Assembly: GCF_000266905.1 (NCBI RefSeq)
Contig: NC_018027.1
Coordinates: 3,224,001-3,288,000 of the forward strand
DNA length: 64,000 nucleotides
From: Mycolicibacterium chubuense NBB4
GTDB lineage: Bacteria > Actinomycetota > Actinomycetes > Mycobacteriales > Mycobacteriaceae
Reading direction: 5' to 3'
Every line of letters begins with the position of its first letter. Positions within the stretch are counted from its first letter, which is position 1. Under the pieces are notes generated by a model. It made no database searches and was not told the DNA's origin. It saw only the letters and a program-made list of their open reading frames with translations. Position numbers and translations under genes: made by a program. Shown here piece after piece: positions 1 through 10,640 of the stretch.

Positions 1-523
1 CCACCATCGTGCATCCGGCGGCCAGCGCGGGCGCGATCTTCCAGGACATCTGCAGCAGCGGGTAGTTCCACGGGGCGATCAGCACGCACACGCCGATCGG
101 CTCCCGCACGACCCGGCTGATCACCGCCGGGTCGCCGACGTCGACGACCCGGTCGGCTTGGACCGCGATGAGCCGGGAGTAGTAGCGGAAAACCGAAGTG
201 ACGTCGTCGATGTCGATCCGGCTCTCGGCCAGCGTCTTGCCGGTGTCGACGGTCTCGAGCCGGGCCAGGTCTTCCTTATCGCGCTGCAGCAGGTCGGCGA
301 TCCGGTTCAGCAGGGTGGCCCGTTCGGCGACCGGCGTCGCGCGCCAGGCGCCGTCGTCGAACGCCGCGCGGGCTGCCGCCACCGCGTGGCGGGCGTCGTC
401 GGGGGTGGCTTCGTCGACAACGGCAGCAGTGCTGCCGTTGGCGGGGTTGACGATGTCGCGGGTGCCGCGGTCGGATGCGTGGCGCCAGGAGCCGCCGATC
501 CAGAGATCGGGTTCACCGTCCAT
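1..523 (-). CDS. Betaine-aldehyde dehydrogenase-like NAD(P)-dependent aldehyde dehydrogenase (N-terminal part, gene runs off the left edge)
   Basis: This is the first 174 codons of an aldehyde dehydrogenase; the catalytic half lies outside the window. It starts at ATG 523. The visible part has the family's opening (Trp-Ile-Gly-Gly followed by INPANG-like residues) and the conserved IAPWNYPLLQ segment near residue 152, which lies by the NAD site. The gene is last in a minus-strand run, 24 bp after the Rieske oxygenase stop. That context of betaine-demethylating enzymes favours oxidation of betaine aldehyde to glycine betaine, but gamma-aminobutyraldehyde-type dehydrogenases have similar N-termini. 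Family call is firm; substrate is inferred from neighbours. Confidence 0.8.
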   Translation of the reverse strand, partial: MDGEPDLWIGGSWRHASDRGTRDIVNPANGSTAAVVDEATPDDARHAVAAARAAFDDGAWRATPVAERATLLNRIADLLQRDKEDLARLETVDTGKTLAESRIDIDDVTSVFRYYSRLIAVQADRVVDVGDPAVISRVVREPIGVCVLIAPWNYPLLQMSWKIAPALAAGCTMV

Positions 524-547
524 GGTCTCGCGCCCTCCGCCAGTCGT

Positions 548-1669
548 CTACACCGCAGTCGCCAGCCGGGACACTACCCAGTGATGGAACTCCGCGAGGT
601 GGTGTTCGGCCGGAACGAGGACACCGCCGTCGCGGTAGGCCCGCGAGGACATGGCCGGCTGGGTGCGCTCGCAGGCCGCGAAGTCCTGCAGGTTGACGCG
701 GTGGAACAACTCGACGGATGCGGAGATGTCCTCTTCGGACGACAGCACCGCACCGGTGTAGAGCCAATCGCATTCGACGACGGTGCGGTCGGCGGCGACC
801 GGATACATCCGATGGAAGATGACGTGGTCGGGGACCAGGTTGATGAACACCGTCGGCTTCACGGTGATCGCGTAGTAGCGACGGTCCTGATCGTCGGTGA
901 TGCCGGGAAGCCGGTCGAATCCCGCTGTGCCGTCGACGGTGAATCCGGCGATGCCGGAGCCGAATTGCGCGCCGCTGCCGGTGTTGGCCTGGGCGGCGAT
1001 GCCCCGCGAGAACTCCGGCAGGACGCCGACGAGCTCGGGGTGGATGGAGCTGCAGTGGTAGCACTCCATGAAGTTCTCGACGATGAGCTTCCAGTTCGCC
1101 GCCACCTCGTAGACCACGCGGCGCCCGACGTCGAGTCCGCCGATGCCGTAGCGGTTGATGGCGTCGGAGTCGCCGAGGGTGCCGGCGGCTCCGGCCACCA
1201 CGTCGTCGAACGGCGGTGGCGCGTCGGCCAGACACACCCAGGCGTAGCCCAGCCACTCGGTGAGCGCCACGGGCACGAGCCCGTAGGTGTACCGGTCGAT
1301 CGGTGTGCCGGCATCGTCGGTGAGCGCGCCGAGGTTCGGCGCGGCGACGAGTCTGCCGTCGAGAGCGTACGTCCAGGAGTGATAGGGACAGCGCAGCGTG
1401 CGCTTCACCTCTCCGTCGGACTCGGTGCACAGCTGCGCGCCGCGGTGCCGGCAGACGTTCAGGAAGGCGCGCAGCAGCCCGTCGCGTCCGCGGATCAGCA
1501 GCACACTCTCGCGGCCCACCTGAACCTTCTTGAACTTCCCGGCAAGCGAGAGGTCCGCAGACCGCGCCGCACAGAACCACATGCTCTCGAAGATGTGCTC
1601 CTGCTCGGCGGCGAAGACGTCGGCGCTCGTGTAGTAGGCGCCGCCGAGGGTGGCGAGAAGGGCGGTCAT
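548..1669 (-). CDS. Rieske-type monooxygenase alpha subunit, probable glycine betaine demethylase (GbcA-like)
   Basis: 373 residues. A Rieske [2Fe-2S] site is visible: C73-x-H75 (in NVCRHRG) and C94-x2-H97 (in RCPYHSW). The mononuclear iron site is in the [16 protein letters not shown] stretch near residues 199-213, with H205 and H210. This is the layout of choline monooxygenase, GbcA and carnitine monooxygenase enzymes, which hydroxylate an N-methyl group using electrons from a separate reductase. The start is ATG 1669, overlapping the upstream oxidase stop by 4 bp (ATGA). Lying between sarcosine oxidase and aldehyde dehydrogenase genes, it most likely converts glycine betaine to dimethylglycine and formaldehyde. 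No partner ferredoxin reductase is in the window. Choline or another quaternary amine remains possible. Confidence 0.8.
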   Translation of the reverse strand: MTALLATLGGAYYTSADVFAAEQEHIFESMWFCAARSADLSLAGKFKKVQVGRESVLLIRGRDGLLRAFLNVCRHRGAQLCTESDGEVKRTLRCPYHSWTYALDGRLVAAPNLGALTDDAGTPIDRYTYGLVPVALTEWLGYAWVCLADAPPPFDDVVAGAAGTLGDSDAINRYGIGGLDVGRRVVYEVAANWKLIVENFMECYHCSSIHPELVGVLPEFSRGIAAQANTGSGAQFGSGIAGFTVDGTAGFDRLPGITDDQDRRYYAITVKPTVFINLVPDHVIFHRMYPVAADRTVVECDWLYTGAVLSSEEDISASVELFHRVNLQDFAACERTQPAMSSRAYRDGGVLVPAEHHLAEFHHWVVSRLATAV

Positions 1670-2799
1670 GTCGTCACCAATCTGCGGGGATCGAACAGCG
1701 AGATCGGGTGCGCCGTGGCACCGGAGACGGCCAGGTCGGCGAGGATCTCCCCCACCACGGGCACGAATTTGAAGCCGTGACCGGAGAATCCGCACGCCAC
1801 GGTCACGTGGGCGCTGTCGGGGTGGCGGGCGATCACGAAGTGCTGATCGGGGGTGTTGGAGTACATGCACGTCGCCGAGTGCACGCACGGTCCGTCCAGG
1901 GCCGGCAGCAGTTCGGCGACCCGTTCGCGCATCTCGCGGACCTCCCCCGCGTGCACGGTGCGGTCGATGGTCTCCGGCGTGCACTCGACGCCTTTGCGGA
2001 AGAACGCGACCTTGACGCCGCCGCGCGGGCCGTCGATGGCCGGGAACCCGTAGATCTGTCTGCCGGAGGCGTCCTCGTCGATGAAGATCGGGTGGTCGAC
2101 GAAGGGCTCGGTGCCACCGACGGGGTCGAGCCAGTACAGCACCTGACGTTCGACGGTGATCGGGATCTCGAACTCGGCGAGCAGCTGCGGCGCCCACGCG
2201 CCCGGACAGATGACGAGCTGGCCCGCCGTGTAGGTGCCGGCGGTGGTGCGTACGGTCACACCGCCCGCGGCGTCCGACCAGTCGAGCACTTGCTCTCCGA
2301 ATTGCAGGGTGGCACCCGATCTTTCGGCGAGGTCGAGGTGGGCTTGCACGGTGAGCTCCGGACGTGCGAAGCCGGCCTTGGCCTCGAACAGCGCGACCTC
2401 GCCCGGGCGTGGGGTGAAGTTCGGGAACCGGGCGCGGATGCCGCCTTCGTCGAGTACCTCGTGGGGCAGATCCCATTCCCGGCTGGCGCGCAGGCTCCCC
2501 GCGACGGTCAGGCAGTCCGGCGGCCCGATGAACAGCCCGCCCGTCATCCGGTAGACGTCGCGCCCGCTGTCGGCAGCCAACTCGTCCCACAACTCGTAGG
2601 CGCGCAGCAGCAGAGGCACGTAGGCCGGGTCTTCGAAGTAGGACTGCCGGATGATGCGTGAGCCGCCGTGACTCGAGCCCTGATCGTGGGCGGGCGTGAA
2701 CTTCTCCAGTCCGAGCACCCGCTGACCGCGGGCGGCGAGGTGGAAGGCCGCGGCGCTGCCCATCCCGCCGAGCCCGATGACGATGACGTCGTATCCCAT
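1666..2799 (-). CDS. Monomeric sarcosine oxidase / N-methyl amino acid oxidase (MSOX family)
   Basis: 377 residues, the usual length of monomeric sarcosine oxidase. An N-terminal FAD dinucleotide-binding motif ([18 protein letters not shown]) is followed by the family's [13 protein letters not shown] segment, which carries flavin-contacting residues. A C-terminal [12 protein letters not shown] motif contains the Cys that binds FAD covalently in this family. The expected reaction is oxidation of sarcosine to glycine, formaldehyde and hydrogen peroxide. It starts 4 bp after the dimethylglycine dehydrogenase-like gene and overlaps the Rieske gene by 4 bp, so the three are surely one transcript. 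N-methyltryptophan or pipecolate oxidase is a less likely alternative. Confidence 0.85.
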   Translation of the reverse strand: MGYDVIVIGLGGMGSAAAFHLAARGQRVLGLEKFTPAHDQGSSHGGSRIIRQSYFEDPAYVPLLLRAYELWDELAADSGRDVYRMTGGLFIGPPDCLTVAGSLRASREWDLPHEVLDEGGIRARFPNFTPRPGEVALFEAKAGFARPELTVQAHLDLAERSGATLQFGEQVLDWSDAAGGVTVRTTAGTYTAGQLVICPGAWAPQLLAEFEIPITVERQVLYWLDPVGGTEPFVDHPIFIDEDASGRQIYGFPAIDGPRGGVKVAFFRKGVECTPETIDRTVHAGEVREMRERVAELLPALDGPCVHSATCMYSNTPDQHFVIARHPDSAHVTVACGFSGHGFKFVPVVGEILADLAVSGATAHPISLFDPRRLVTT

Positions 2800-2803
2800 T
2801 GCG

Positions 2804-5245
2804 CTACCTCTTGATCCGGATCATCGCCGGGTCCACCACCGGCTCGGCGTGCACGGTGGCGCGGTGAATCGAGCCGCGATAGTCGACGGTCACGGCCGCA
2901 CCGACGGCGGTCTCGGCCGGCAGCCACGCGTAGGCGATGGTTCGCCCCACGGTCGCCGAGTAACCGGCGCTGGTCACATAGCCGACGCAGGCGCCCGCGA
3001 CCGACACCGGTTCCTTGCCCAGCACCGCCGCGTCGGGATCGTCGAACACGATGCTGCGCAGCACCGACTCCGAGGGCGAGGCGGCCTGCAGCGCGGCCTT
3101 GCCGACGAAGTCGGGCTTGTCCATGCGCACCGCGAAGCCCAGTCCCGCCGCGACGGGCAGGTGTTCGGCGGTCATGTCGGTTCCCCAACTGCGGTAACCC
3201 TTTTCGATGCGCAAGCTGTTGAAGGCGACCCGGCCCGCCGGGATGATCCCGCACGACGCGCCGGCGCCGGCCAGCAGATCCCACAGTGCGGCGCCGTACT
3301 CGGCGCCGGCGTAGATCTCCCAGCCGAGTTCGCCGACGTAGGACACCCGCATCATCGTGACCGGGATGGCGTCGAGGTACGTGCGGAGCGTCCGAAAGTA
3401 GCGGAACGCCTCATGGGACAGGTCGTCCGCGCACAGCGGTGCCACCACGTCGCGCGCCAACGGGCCCCACACTCCGATGCAGCAGGTGCCGCCGGTGACG
3501 TCGCGCACCGTCACACCGGGTGGCCGGTGACGGGAGAGCCAGTCGAAGTCCATCGGGGAGTTGGCCCCCACCTGAAAGGTGTCGGGCGCGAGGCGCGCGA
3601 CCGTGAGATCGCTTCGGATGCCACCGGTGTGGTCGAGCAGCAACGTGTAGGTGACCGATCCGACGGACTTGTCGACGTCGTTGGTGGTCATCTGTTGCAG
3701 GAAGTTGCAGGCGCCATCACCGGTGACCTCGTACCGGGTCAGCGGCGTCATGTCGTACATGGCGACGTGTTTTCGAGTCCACCGCGCCTCGGCCACCGAG
3801 ATCGGCGACCAGAACCTGGCCGACCAGTCGTCGCGCGCGGGAATGGCCAGCCCGTCGTCGATGAGTCGTTGCGCCAGTTCGGCATTGGATTCATACCAGG
3901 CGGGCCGCTCCCAGCCGCCGCCTTCGTAGAAGAACGCGCCGAGTTCCTTCTGGCGGGCGTGGAACGGGCCGGTGCGCAGACCGCGCAACGCGGTCCGGTA
4001 CTGGTGTGGATGAATGATGTCGTAGACCTCGACGAACGCCTGCGAACTGGTCTGCAGGATGAACTTCGGGCTGCGTGCGACGTCTTCGAAGCGGTACAGG
4101 TCGCACTCGTGGGTGTCGATCGACGGTGCGCCGTCGACGATCCACTCGGCGGTGGCCCTGGCCACGCCCGCGGAGTGCGTCACCCACACCGCCTCGGCGA
4201 CCCAGAAGCCAGCCAGGTCTCGGTGTTCGCCCATGATGGAGAACCCGTCGGGGGTGAACGAGAAGATGCCGTTGAACGCCTCTTCGACCTTCGAATCCTG
4301 CAGCGCCGGAACGAGTTCGGCAGCGTCCATCCACGCGGGCGCGAAGTCCTCTTCGGTGAACGGCAGCATCGAGGGCATGGCTTCGTCCGCGGTGTCGGCG
4401 AGCAGAGTGGTCATGTCGACGGGCATCGGGCGGTGGCTGTAGGAGCCGATGCCGAGACGGTCGACGTGCTCACGGAAGTAGAGGTCCCGATCCTGGTGGC
4501 GGAGGATCGGCAGGCCGGCTTCGCTGAAGGCAGTGTTGCGGCCCACCAGTTCCGGGATCTGTCCGGTGCGCGCGTACTGGTGCGCCATCGGGACCAGAGG
4601 GAGCACCAGGCCGACCTGGCGGGCCAACCGGGCGCCCCAGAAGCCGGCGGCGCACACGACGATGTCGGCGGGGATGACCCCGTCGGCGGTTCGGACCCCG
4701 GTGACCCGTGCACCATCGTCGACGATGCCGAGGACCTCGGTGTGGGGCCGTAGCGTGGCGCCCCGCGCCTCCGCGCGACGGGCCTGCGCCTCGGCGGCGC
4801 GCAGCGCGTTGGCCAGACCGTCGGTCGGGGTGTGGAAGCCGCCGAGAATGCGGCGCTCGTCGACGAGAGGATGGAGGCGTCTACACTCCGACGGGGTCAG
4901 CAGCCGGCCGTCGATCCCCCACGCCTGCGCCCAGCCCGCCTTGCGATGCAGGTCGGCCCACCGTTCGGGCGTTGTGGCGACTTCGAGGCCGCCGACCGGG
5001 TTGAACGACCAGCCCTCGGGGTGGTCGAGCGCCGTGAACTTCTCGACGGTGTACCTGGCGAACGCGCTCATCGTCTTGGACGGGTTGGTCTGGAACACCA
5101 GGCCGGGGGCGTGGGATGTGGAGCCGCCGGTGGCGAACAACGGGCCGCGATCGACGACGGTGACGTCCGTCCACCCGCGGGCGGTCAGCTCATCGGCCAG
5201 GGACGTGCCGACGATCCCGGCTCCGATCACGACGACGTGGGGCAT
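2804..5245 (-). CDS. Dimethylglycine dehydrogenase-like flavoprotein fused to a GcvT (aminomethyltransferase) domain
   Basis: 813 residues, a typical length for two-domain dimethylglycine/sarcosine dehydrogenases. The N-terminal half is a DAO-type FAD oxidoreductase beginning with [16 protein letters not shown]. The C-terminal half, from about residue 430, is a folate-binding GcvT domain with the [20 protein letters not shown] signature. The family oxidatively demethylates dimethylglycine to sarcosine and passes the one-carbon unit to tetrahydrofolate. ATG 5245 is chosen because the FAD motif begins at residue 4; the open frame continues upstream through the promoter region without support. 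First gene of the operon, 171 bp from a divergent helix-turn-helix gene, with palindromes upstream. Confidence 0.85.
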   Translation of the reverse strand: MPHVVVIGAGIVGTSLADELTARGWTDVTVVDRGPLFATGGSTSHAPGLVFQTNPSKTMSAFARYTVEKFTALDHPEGWSFNPVGGLEVATTPERWADLHRKAGWAQAWGIDGRLLTPSECRRLHPLVDERRILGGFHTPTDGLANALRAAEAQARRAEARGATLRPHTEVLGIVDDGARVTGVRTADGVIPADIVVCAAGFWGARLARQVGLVLPLVPMAHQYARTGQIPELVGRNTAFSEAGLPILRHQDRDLYFREHVDRLGIGSYSHRPMPVDMTTLLADTADEAMPSMLPFTEEDFAPAWMDAAELVPALQDSKVEEAFNGIFSFTPDGFSIMGEHRDLAGFWVAEAVWVTHSAGVARATAEWIVDGAPSIDTHECDLYRFEDVARSPKFILQTSSQAFVEVYDIIHPHQYRTALRGLRTGPFHARQKELGAFFYEGGGWERPAWYESNAELAQRLIDDGLAIPARDDWSARFWSPISVAEARWTRKHVAMYDMTPLTRYEVTGDGACNFLQQMTTNDVDKSVGSVTYTLLLDHTGGIRSDLTVARLAPDTFQVGANSPMDFDWLSRHRPPGVTVRDVTGGTCCIGVWGPLARDVVAPLCADDLSHEAFRYFRTLRTYLDAIPVTMMRVSYVGELGWEIYAGAEYGAALWDLLAGAGASCGIIPAGRVAFNSLRIEKGYRSWGTDMTAEHLPVAAGLGFAVRMDKPDFVGKAALQAASPSESVLRSIVFDDPDAAVLGKEPVSVAGACVGYVTSAGYSATVGRTIAYAWLPAETAVGAAVTVDYRGSIHRATVHAEPVVDPAMIRIKR

Positions 5246-5279
5246 GGGGCAACCGCTCCGAATTCGACTGTGTGGAAGT

Positions 5280-5313
5280 GTTGCGTATCCCGCAACTCGA
5301 TGCGTTATTCGCA
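5280..5313. promoter_or_regulatory. Two tandem inverted repeats, candidate operators between the betaine-catabolic operon and the divergent HTH gene
   Basis: 5280-5296 reads GTTGCG-TATCC-CGCAAC, a perfect 6-bp inverted repeat with a 5-bp spacer. 5301-5313 reads TGCG-TTATT-CGCA, the same core with the same 5-bp AT-rich spacer. The centres are 19 bp apart, close to two helical turns, which suits side-by-side binding of two dimers. They lie about 35-68 bp upstream of the ATG at 5245 and about 100-140 bp upstream of the ATG at 5417. The regulator is unknown; an IclR- or GntR-type dimer would fit the geometry. Confidence 0.55.
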
Positions 5314-5416
5314 ACAAAATCATCCACCGTCCGCCCACGATGCGCAAGACGGACACGCGGATGCGTCGGCTGTCGGTGCCCGTTCGCATACTGCCGGGAG
5401 AAAGGAGGCCTTCGAG

Positions 5417-5931
<515 letters not shown>

Positions 5932-5935
<4 letters not shown>

Positions 5936-6684
5936 GACGTTTCAGCACCTTCCGGCGAACCGGTGGCGGCAGCCGAATCAGACTGCGGCAGTAGCGCTTC
6001 CAACGCAGGACCGGTGATGCGCCGGAACGCCCGGCGCGGCCGGTTGGCGTCGAGGATCGCGACTTCCAGCGTGGACGGGCCGAGCTTGCGCGGCTCGACG
6101 TTGCTGTCACCGCTGGACTCCAGCGCCTTGACCGCAACCTTGACCGCATCACCCAGCTCGAGGTTCTCCTTGTAGGAGTCATTGAGTGCGGTGATGATCG
6201 GCTCGGTCGTGCCGCCCATCACGACGAAATGCGGCTCGTCGGCGATGGAGCCGTCGTAGGTGATGCGGTACAGCTCGGGCGCTTTGGTCTCCCCGTAGTG
6301 CGCGACCTCGGCGACACACAGCTCGACCTCGTAGGGCTTGGCCTGCTCGGTGAAGATGGTGCCCAACGTCTGGGCGTAAATGTTGGCCAGCTGCCTGCCC
6401 GTCACATCGCGGCGCGCGTACGCATAGCCCTGCGTGTCGGCGAACTGGATTCCGCCGCGACGCAGGTTGTTGAACTCGTTGAACCGGCCCACCGCGGCGA
6501 AGCCGATCCGGTCGTAGAGCTCACTGACCTTCTGCAGCGATCTCGACGGGTTCTCCGCGACGAACAGCACGCCGCCGGAGTACGCGAGCGCGACGACACT
6601 GCGGCCCCGGGAGATACCTTTGCGAGCGAGCTCCGAACGCTCGCGCATCGCCTGCTCGGGCGAGATGAAATACGGGAAGCTCAC
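5932..6684 (-). CDS. prcA: Proteasome alpha subunit PrcA
   Basis: 250 residues, as in other mycobacteria. It forms the outer, gating heptameric rings of the 20S core particle. The opening [24 protein letters not shown] is the actinobacterial alpha-subunit gate and first helix, followed by [20 protein letters not shown]. No N-terminal catalytic Thr is exposed, as expected for an alpha subunit. It starts at GTG 6684, overlapping the prcB stop (GTGA). The stop overlaps that of the convergent repeat-HTH gene. The C-terminal tail is Ser/Ala-rich, as usual. Confidence 0.97.
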
Positions 6685-7586
6685 GAATCTCCTCGCGCAT
6701 CGGCGCCGTGGTGCGCATCAGGGCCGAATGTGTCACTGCGGGAACGACTTTCGATGATCCCGCGGGCGAGTTCGGCGATGCGCGACTCGGGCACATCCTC
6801 GGCTCCGTCCGCACCGATCACCACCGCGGTCGGGTAGATGCCCCGTACCAGATCGGGTCCGCCGGTCGCGGAGTCGTCGTCGGCGGCGTCGTACAGCGCC
6901 TCGATCGCCACGCGCAATCCCGAATCAGCATCTCCCACTTGGGAATACAACTTCTTCATCGACGACTTCGCGAAGATCGAACCGGAGCCGACCGACTGGT
7001 AGCCCTCCTCCTCGAGGTTCCAGCCGCCCGCCGCGTCGAACGACACGATCCGGCCGGCTCCCGAGGGGTTCGGGTCGTCGAGGTCGTAGCCGGCCAGCAG
7101 CGGCAGCGCGATGAAACCCTGAAGGGCGGCACCGAGGTTGCCCCGCACCATCGTCGCCAGCCGGTTCACCTTGCCGGTGAAGGTCAGCGGAACGCCTTCG
7201 AGCTTCTCGTAGTGCTCGAGCTCCACCGCGTACAGCCGCGCGAACTCCACCGCGATCGCCGCGGTGCCGGCGATGCCGGTGACGGTGTAGTCGTCGGTGA
7301 TGTACACCTTCTGAACGTCACGGCTGGCGATCATGTTGCCCTGCGTGGCGCGGCGGTCACCCGCCATCACGACCCCGCCGGGGAACTTCAGCGCGACGAT
7401 GGTGGTGCCGTGCGGCAGCGCCGCCGAGGCTGCGGGCTCCGGAGCGACGCCGGAGTGCTGGAACGGCAGGAGTTCAGGCGCCTGACGGCGCAGCAGTTCG
7501 GAAAAGGACGACAGATTGACGGGTACCGACGGTGCCCCCGGAAGGGGCGAGGGGAAGGCCAGCTGATCTCGGTGCGACCAGGTCAC
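6681..7586 (-). CDS. prcB: Proteasome beta subunit PrcB (proprotein)
   Basis: 301 residues. This is the catalytic subunit of the inner rings of the 20S proteasome. A propeptide of 60 residues precedes the cleavage site LPHG/TTIV, leaving Thr61 as the N-terminal nucleophile; [12 protein letters not shown] follows. It starts at GTG 7586, overlapping the pup stop by 4 bp, and ends overlapping the prcA start. Pup, PrcB and PrcA are therefore chained by GTGA overlaps, which fits stoichiometric expression of substrate tag and core particle. Confidence 0.97.
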   Translation of the reverse strand: MTWSHRDQLAFPSPLPGAPSVPVNLSSFSELLRRQAPELLPFQHSGVAPEPAASAALPHGTTIVALKFPGGVVMAGDRRATQGNMIASRDVQKVYITDDYTVTGIAGTAAIAVEFARLYAVELEHYEKLEGVPLTFTGKVNRLATMVRGNLGAALQGFIALPLLAGYDLDDPNPSGAGRIVSFDAAGGWNLEEEGYQSVGSGSIFAKSSMKKLYSQVGDADSGLRVAIEALYDAADDDSATGGPDLVRGIYPTAVVIGADGAEDVPESRIAELARGIIESRSRSDTFGPDAHHGADARGDS

Positions 7587-7777
7587 TGTCCACCTTTCTG
7601 CACGTATGCACGCACGAAGTCCTCGGCGTTCTCCTCCAGGACGTCGTCGATCTCGTCGAGCAGGTCGTCGGTCTCCTCAGCCAGCTTCTCGCGACGCTCC
7701 TGCCCGGCGGCCGTGCTGCCGGTGAGGTCGTCGTCCTCGCCGCCACCACCACCGCGCTTGGTCTGCTCCTGAGCCAT
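7583..7777 (-). CDS. pup: Prokaryotic ubiquitin-like protein Pup
   Basis: 64 residues. Pup is the protein tag attached by its C-terminus to substrate lysines for delivery to Mpa and the proteasome. The N-terminal half is disordered and Gly/Asp-rich. The C-terminal half has the helical Mpa-binding region ([20 protein letters not shown]) and ends in Gly-Gly-Gln, so Dop must deamidate the last residue before ligation. The ATG at 7777 has an AGGAGG just upstream. It heads the pup-prcB-prcA coupled run. Confidence 0.98.
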   Translation of the reverse strand: MAQEQTKRGGGGGEDDDLTGSTAAGQERREKLAEETDDLLDEIDDVLEENAEDFVRAYVQKGGQ

Positions 7778-7878
7778 CGCTGCCTCCTGCGTGTCTGTTC
7801 ATGCCACGAGCGCACTCGGTCCTGCCCGCTGGTTCCTCCACACTACCGGTCAGGCGCCGGAATGCCGGGGATAGCGGG

Positions 7879-9387
7879 TCAGGTCGTCAGTTGCTCGACG
7901 AGTTCGACGGCGCTGTTCACGGAGTCGAGCAGCGCGCCGACGTGGGACTTGCTGCCCCGCAGCGGCTCGAGGGTGGGAATCCGCACCAGCGAGTCGCCGC
8001 CGAGGTCGAAGATCACCGAGTCCCAGCTCGCGGCCGCGATGTCGGCGCCGAACCGGCGCAGGCACTCCCCGCGGAAGTATGCGCGGGTGTCCGTCGGCGG
8101 GTTGTCCACGGCGTCGAGGACCTGTTGCTCGGTGACCAGACGCTTCATCGAGCCGCGTGCCACCAGACGGTTGTAGAGCCCCTTGTCGAGCCGCACGTCG
8201 GAGTACTGCAGATCGACCAGATGCAGACGCGGCGCATTCCAGGTGAGGTTCTCCCGGTTGCGGAAACCCTCGAGAAGCCGCAGTTTGGCGGGCCAGTCGA
8301 GCAGGTCGGCGCATTCCATCGGATCCCGCTCGAGCAGATCGAGTATGTGCGCCCAGGTCTCGAGGACGTGGGACGCACGCGGATCGGGGTCGCGGCTGTC
8401 GACCAGCTTGGCGACCCGGTCGAGATAGATCCGTTGCAGCGCCAGGCCGGTCAGCTCCCGCCCGTCGGCGAGCGCCACCGTCGCCCGCAGCGACGGGTCG
8501 CGCGAGAGTACGTGCACCGCGTGCACGGGCCGCGCCAGCGCCAGGTCCGACAGGTCGGCCCCGATCTGCGGGCCCTCCTCGATCAGGTCGAGCACCAGCG
8601 AGGTGGTGCCGAGCTTCAGATACGTGGACGTCTCGGCCAGGTTGGCGTCACCGATGATGACGTGCAGCCGCCGGTACTTGTCGGCGTCGGCGTGCGGCTC
8701 GTCGCGCGTGTTGATGATGCCGCGCTTGAGCGTGGTCTCCAGGCCGACCTCGACCTCGATGTAATCGGACCGCTGAGACAGCTGGAAGCCCGGCTCGTCC
8801 CCGGAGGCACCGATGCCCACGCGGCCCGAACCGGTGACCACCTGCCGGGACACCAGGAACGGCGTCAGGCCGGCGATCACCGCCGAGAACGGGGTCTGCC
8901 GCGACATCAGGTAGTTCTCGTGCGAGCCGTAGGACGCACCCTTGCCGTCGACGTTGTTCTTGTACAGCTGCAGCTTCGCCGCACCGGGGACGCTGGCGAC
9001 GTGACGGGCCGCGGCCTCCATGACCCGTTCCCCCGCCTTGTCCCAGATCACCGCATCCATCGGGTCGGTGCACTCGGGGGCCGAGTACTCCGGGTGGGCG
9101 TGGTCGACATAGAGCCGGGCGCCGTTGGTGAGGATCATGTTGGCCGCGCCGACCTCGTCGGCGTCCACCACCGGCGGCGGTCCCGACGAGCGGCTCAGGT
9201 CGAACCCCCGGGCGTCTCGCAGCGGCGATTCCACCTCGTAGTCCCACCGGGTGCGCTTGGCGCGCTGGATGCCCGCGGCGGCGGCATAGGCCAGCACCGC
9301 CTGGGTCGACGTCAGAATCGGATTCGCTGTCGGATCGGACGGCGAGGAGATGCCGTACTCGACCTCCGTTCCGATGATCCGTTGCAT
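7879..9387 (-). CDS. dop: Deamidase/depupylase of Pup (Dop)
   Basis: 502 residues. This is a glutamine-synthetase-fold enzyme that converts the C-terminal Gln of Pup to Glu and also removes Pup from substrates. The N-terminus [17 protein letters not shown] carries the ATP/Mg-binding Glu residues of the Dop/PafA family. The insertion after residue 40 and the genomic position next to pup mark it as Dop; PafA is not in this window. It ends 101 bp before pup on the same strand, so read-through is likely. A 91-bp gap separates it from a divergent membrane-protein gene. Confidence 0.96.
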   Translation of the reverse strand: MQRIIGTEVEYGISSPSDPTANPILTSTQAVLAYAAAAGIQRAKRTRWDYEVESPLRDARGFDLSRSSGPPPVVDADEVGAANMILTNGARLYVDHAHPEYSAPECTDPMDAVIWDKAGERVMEAAARHVASVPGAAKLQLYKNNVDGKGASYGSHENYLMSRQTPFSAVIAGLTPFLVSRQVVTGSGRVGIGASGDEPGFQLSQRSDYIEVEVGLETTLKRGIINTRDEPHADADKYRRLHVIIGDANLAETSTYLKLGTTSLVLDLIEEGPQIGADLSDLALARPVHAVHVLSRDPSLRATVALADGRELTGLALQRIYLDRVAKLVDSRDPDPRASHVLETWAHILDLLERDPMECADLLDWPAKLRLLEGFRNRENLTWNAPRLHLVDLQYSDVRLDKGLYNRLVARGSMKRLVTEQQVLDAVDNPPTDTRAYFRGECLRRFGADIAAASWDSVIFDLGGDSLVRIPTLEPLRGSKSHVGALLDSVNSAVELVEQLTT

Positions 9388-9478
9388 ACAAACCAGCCTA
9401 AACGTGTAGCGGAACCCGCTTCACGCCAGGCGGGGTCGAACACCCGCCCGGCGGCGATCGGCGTGGTGAGATTGAGCC

Positions 9479-10621
9479 ATGAAACCGGCGTCCGCGCAAC
9501 GCCTGGAGGCCGAACGCTGGTTCCTCGAGCGCGGCCTTCCCGCGGTGCTGCGGCCGGGCAGCCTGGCCCGTCGCGTGTGGACTCGCTCCGCGCCGGCGCT
9601 GGCGGCGTTCGCGACGGCGATGGCGTTCTCGATTCTGGTCGTCAAGATCACCGGCAAGCACACCGTCGACATCAACGGCGCACCCACCCGGACCGAGTGG
9701 TTCGTGCTGGCGGTCGTGGTGCTGCTGCTGCCCAGCGCCTCGGTCGTGGGCTGGCTGGTGTCGCGCACCGAGGACCGGGTGCGCGCTGGGGTGTCGGCGG
9801 TGGCGATCGCTGTCGCCGCGGCGGGCGCGGTGTTCGGTGGGCCGAGCGCATCGCTGGCCGTCGACGCGATCGTCGAGGTCGTGATCGTGGTCGTCATCTT
9901 CGGTTGCACCGCAACGGGAATCGGCGCGATCCTGGGCTGGGCCGTGCGGATGACGCTGACGAACCTCGCCTCGGTCGGAAACCTGCTTCTGGGCGCGCTG
10001 CCCGTGATGCTGCTGACCGTGCTGGTGTTCTTCAACGGGCCGGTGTGGACGATGGCGGCCACCGTCAGCCGCGGCAGGCTGTGGCTGGGCCTGTGGTTCC
10101 TGCTGACGGTCGCGGTGACGTTCCTGGCGTCGAGCACCCTGGGCCGGGTCCGCCCCATCCTGCAGCCGGAGGCCAAGCAGCCCGAGGACGCCCAGCAACT
10201 GATCGGGACACCGTTCGAGTCGATGCCCGATCGCCCCCGCCGGGTGAAGCTGTCGAAAGCCGAACGCGCGAACGTGGTGTTCGTGCTCGCGCTGTCCCAG
10301 ATCGTGCAACTGCTGACGGTGTCGGCGGTGACCGGCCTGCTGTTCTTGCTGCTCGGGTTGATCCTGATCAGTCCGGACCTGCTGGCGAAGCTGACAAACG
10401 GCGGTTCCGGCGACGGACAGTTCCTGACCATGACGCTGCCGATCCCGCAGGCGCTCATCCAGATCACGATGTTCCTGACGGCGCTGACATTCATGTACAT
10501 GGCCGCGCGCGCAGTCGCCGACCAGGACTACCGTGCGCAGTATGTCGATCCGCTGATCGAGGATCTCCGCCTGACCCTGGTGGCGCGCGATCGCTACCGC
10601 ACCGCGACGGCGACCACCTGA
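9479..10621 (+). CDS. Conserved mycobacterial integral membrane protein next to dop (Rv2113-like)
   Basis: 380 residues with about eight hydrophobic segments. One pair lies near residues 40-55 and 75-95, a cluster at 105-205, and a final pair at 265-345. A charged loop (LQPEAKQPEDAQQLIG... near 225-260) divides the two halves. No enzyme motif is recognised. Its place beside dop matches the unknown membrane protein at the same position in M. tuberculosis, so it is a stable neighbour of the Pup locus. It is followed 19 bp later by a gene on the same strand, probably cotranscribed. Confidence 0.8.
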   Translation: MKPASAQRLEAERWFLERGLPAVLRPGSLARRVWTRSAPALAAFATAMAFSILVVKITGKHTVDINGAPTRTEWFVLAVVVLLLPSASVVGWLVSRTEDRVRAGVSAVAIAVAAAGAVFGGPSASLAVDAIVEVVIVVVIFGCTATGIGAILGWAVRMTLTNLASVGNLLLGALPVMLLTVLVFFNGPVWTMAATVSRGRLWLGLWFLLTVAVTFLASSTLGRVRPILQPEAKQPEDAQQLIGTPFESMPDRPRRVKLSKAERANVVFVLALSQIVQLLTVSAVTGLLFLLLGLILISPDLLAKLTNGGSGDGQFLTMTLPIPQALIQITMFLTALTFMYMAARAVADQDYRAQYVDPLIEDLRLTLVARDRYRTATATT

Positions 10622-10640
10622 CAACGAGGAGCTGGGGTCT

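Noticed and set aside
548..2590. A single 680-codon minus-strand frame that would join the Rieske enzyme to sequence inside the sarcosine oxidase gene
   Set aside because: The first half is out of frame with the real oxidase; the Rieske protein has a natural ATG at 1669 with an ATGA overlap.
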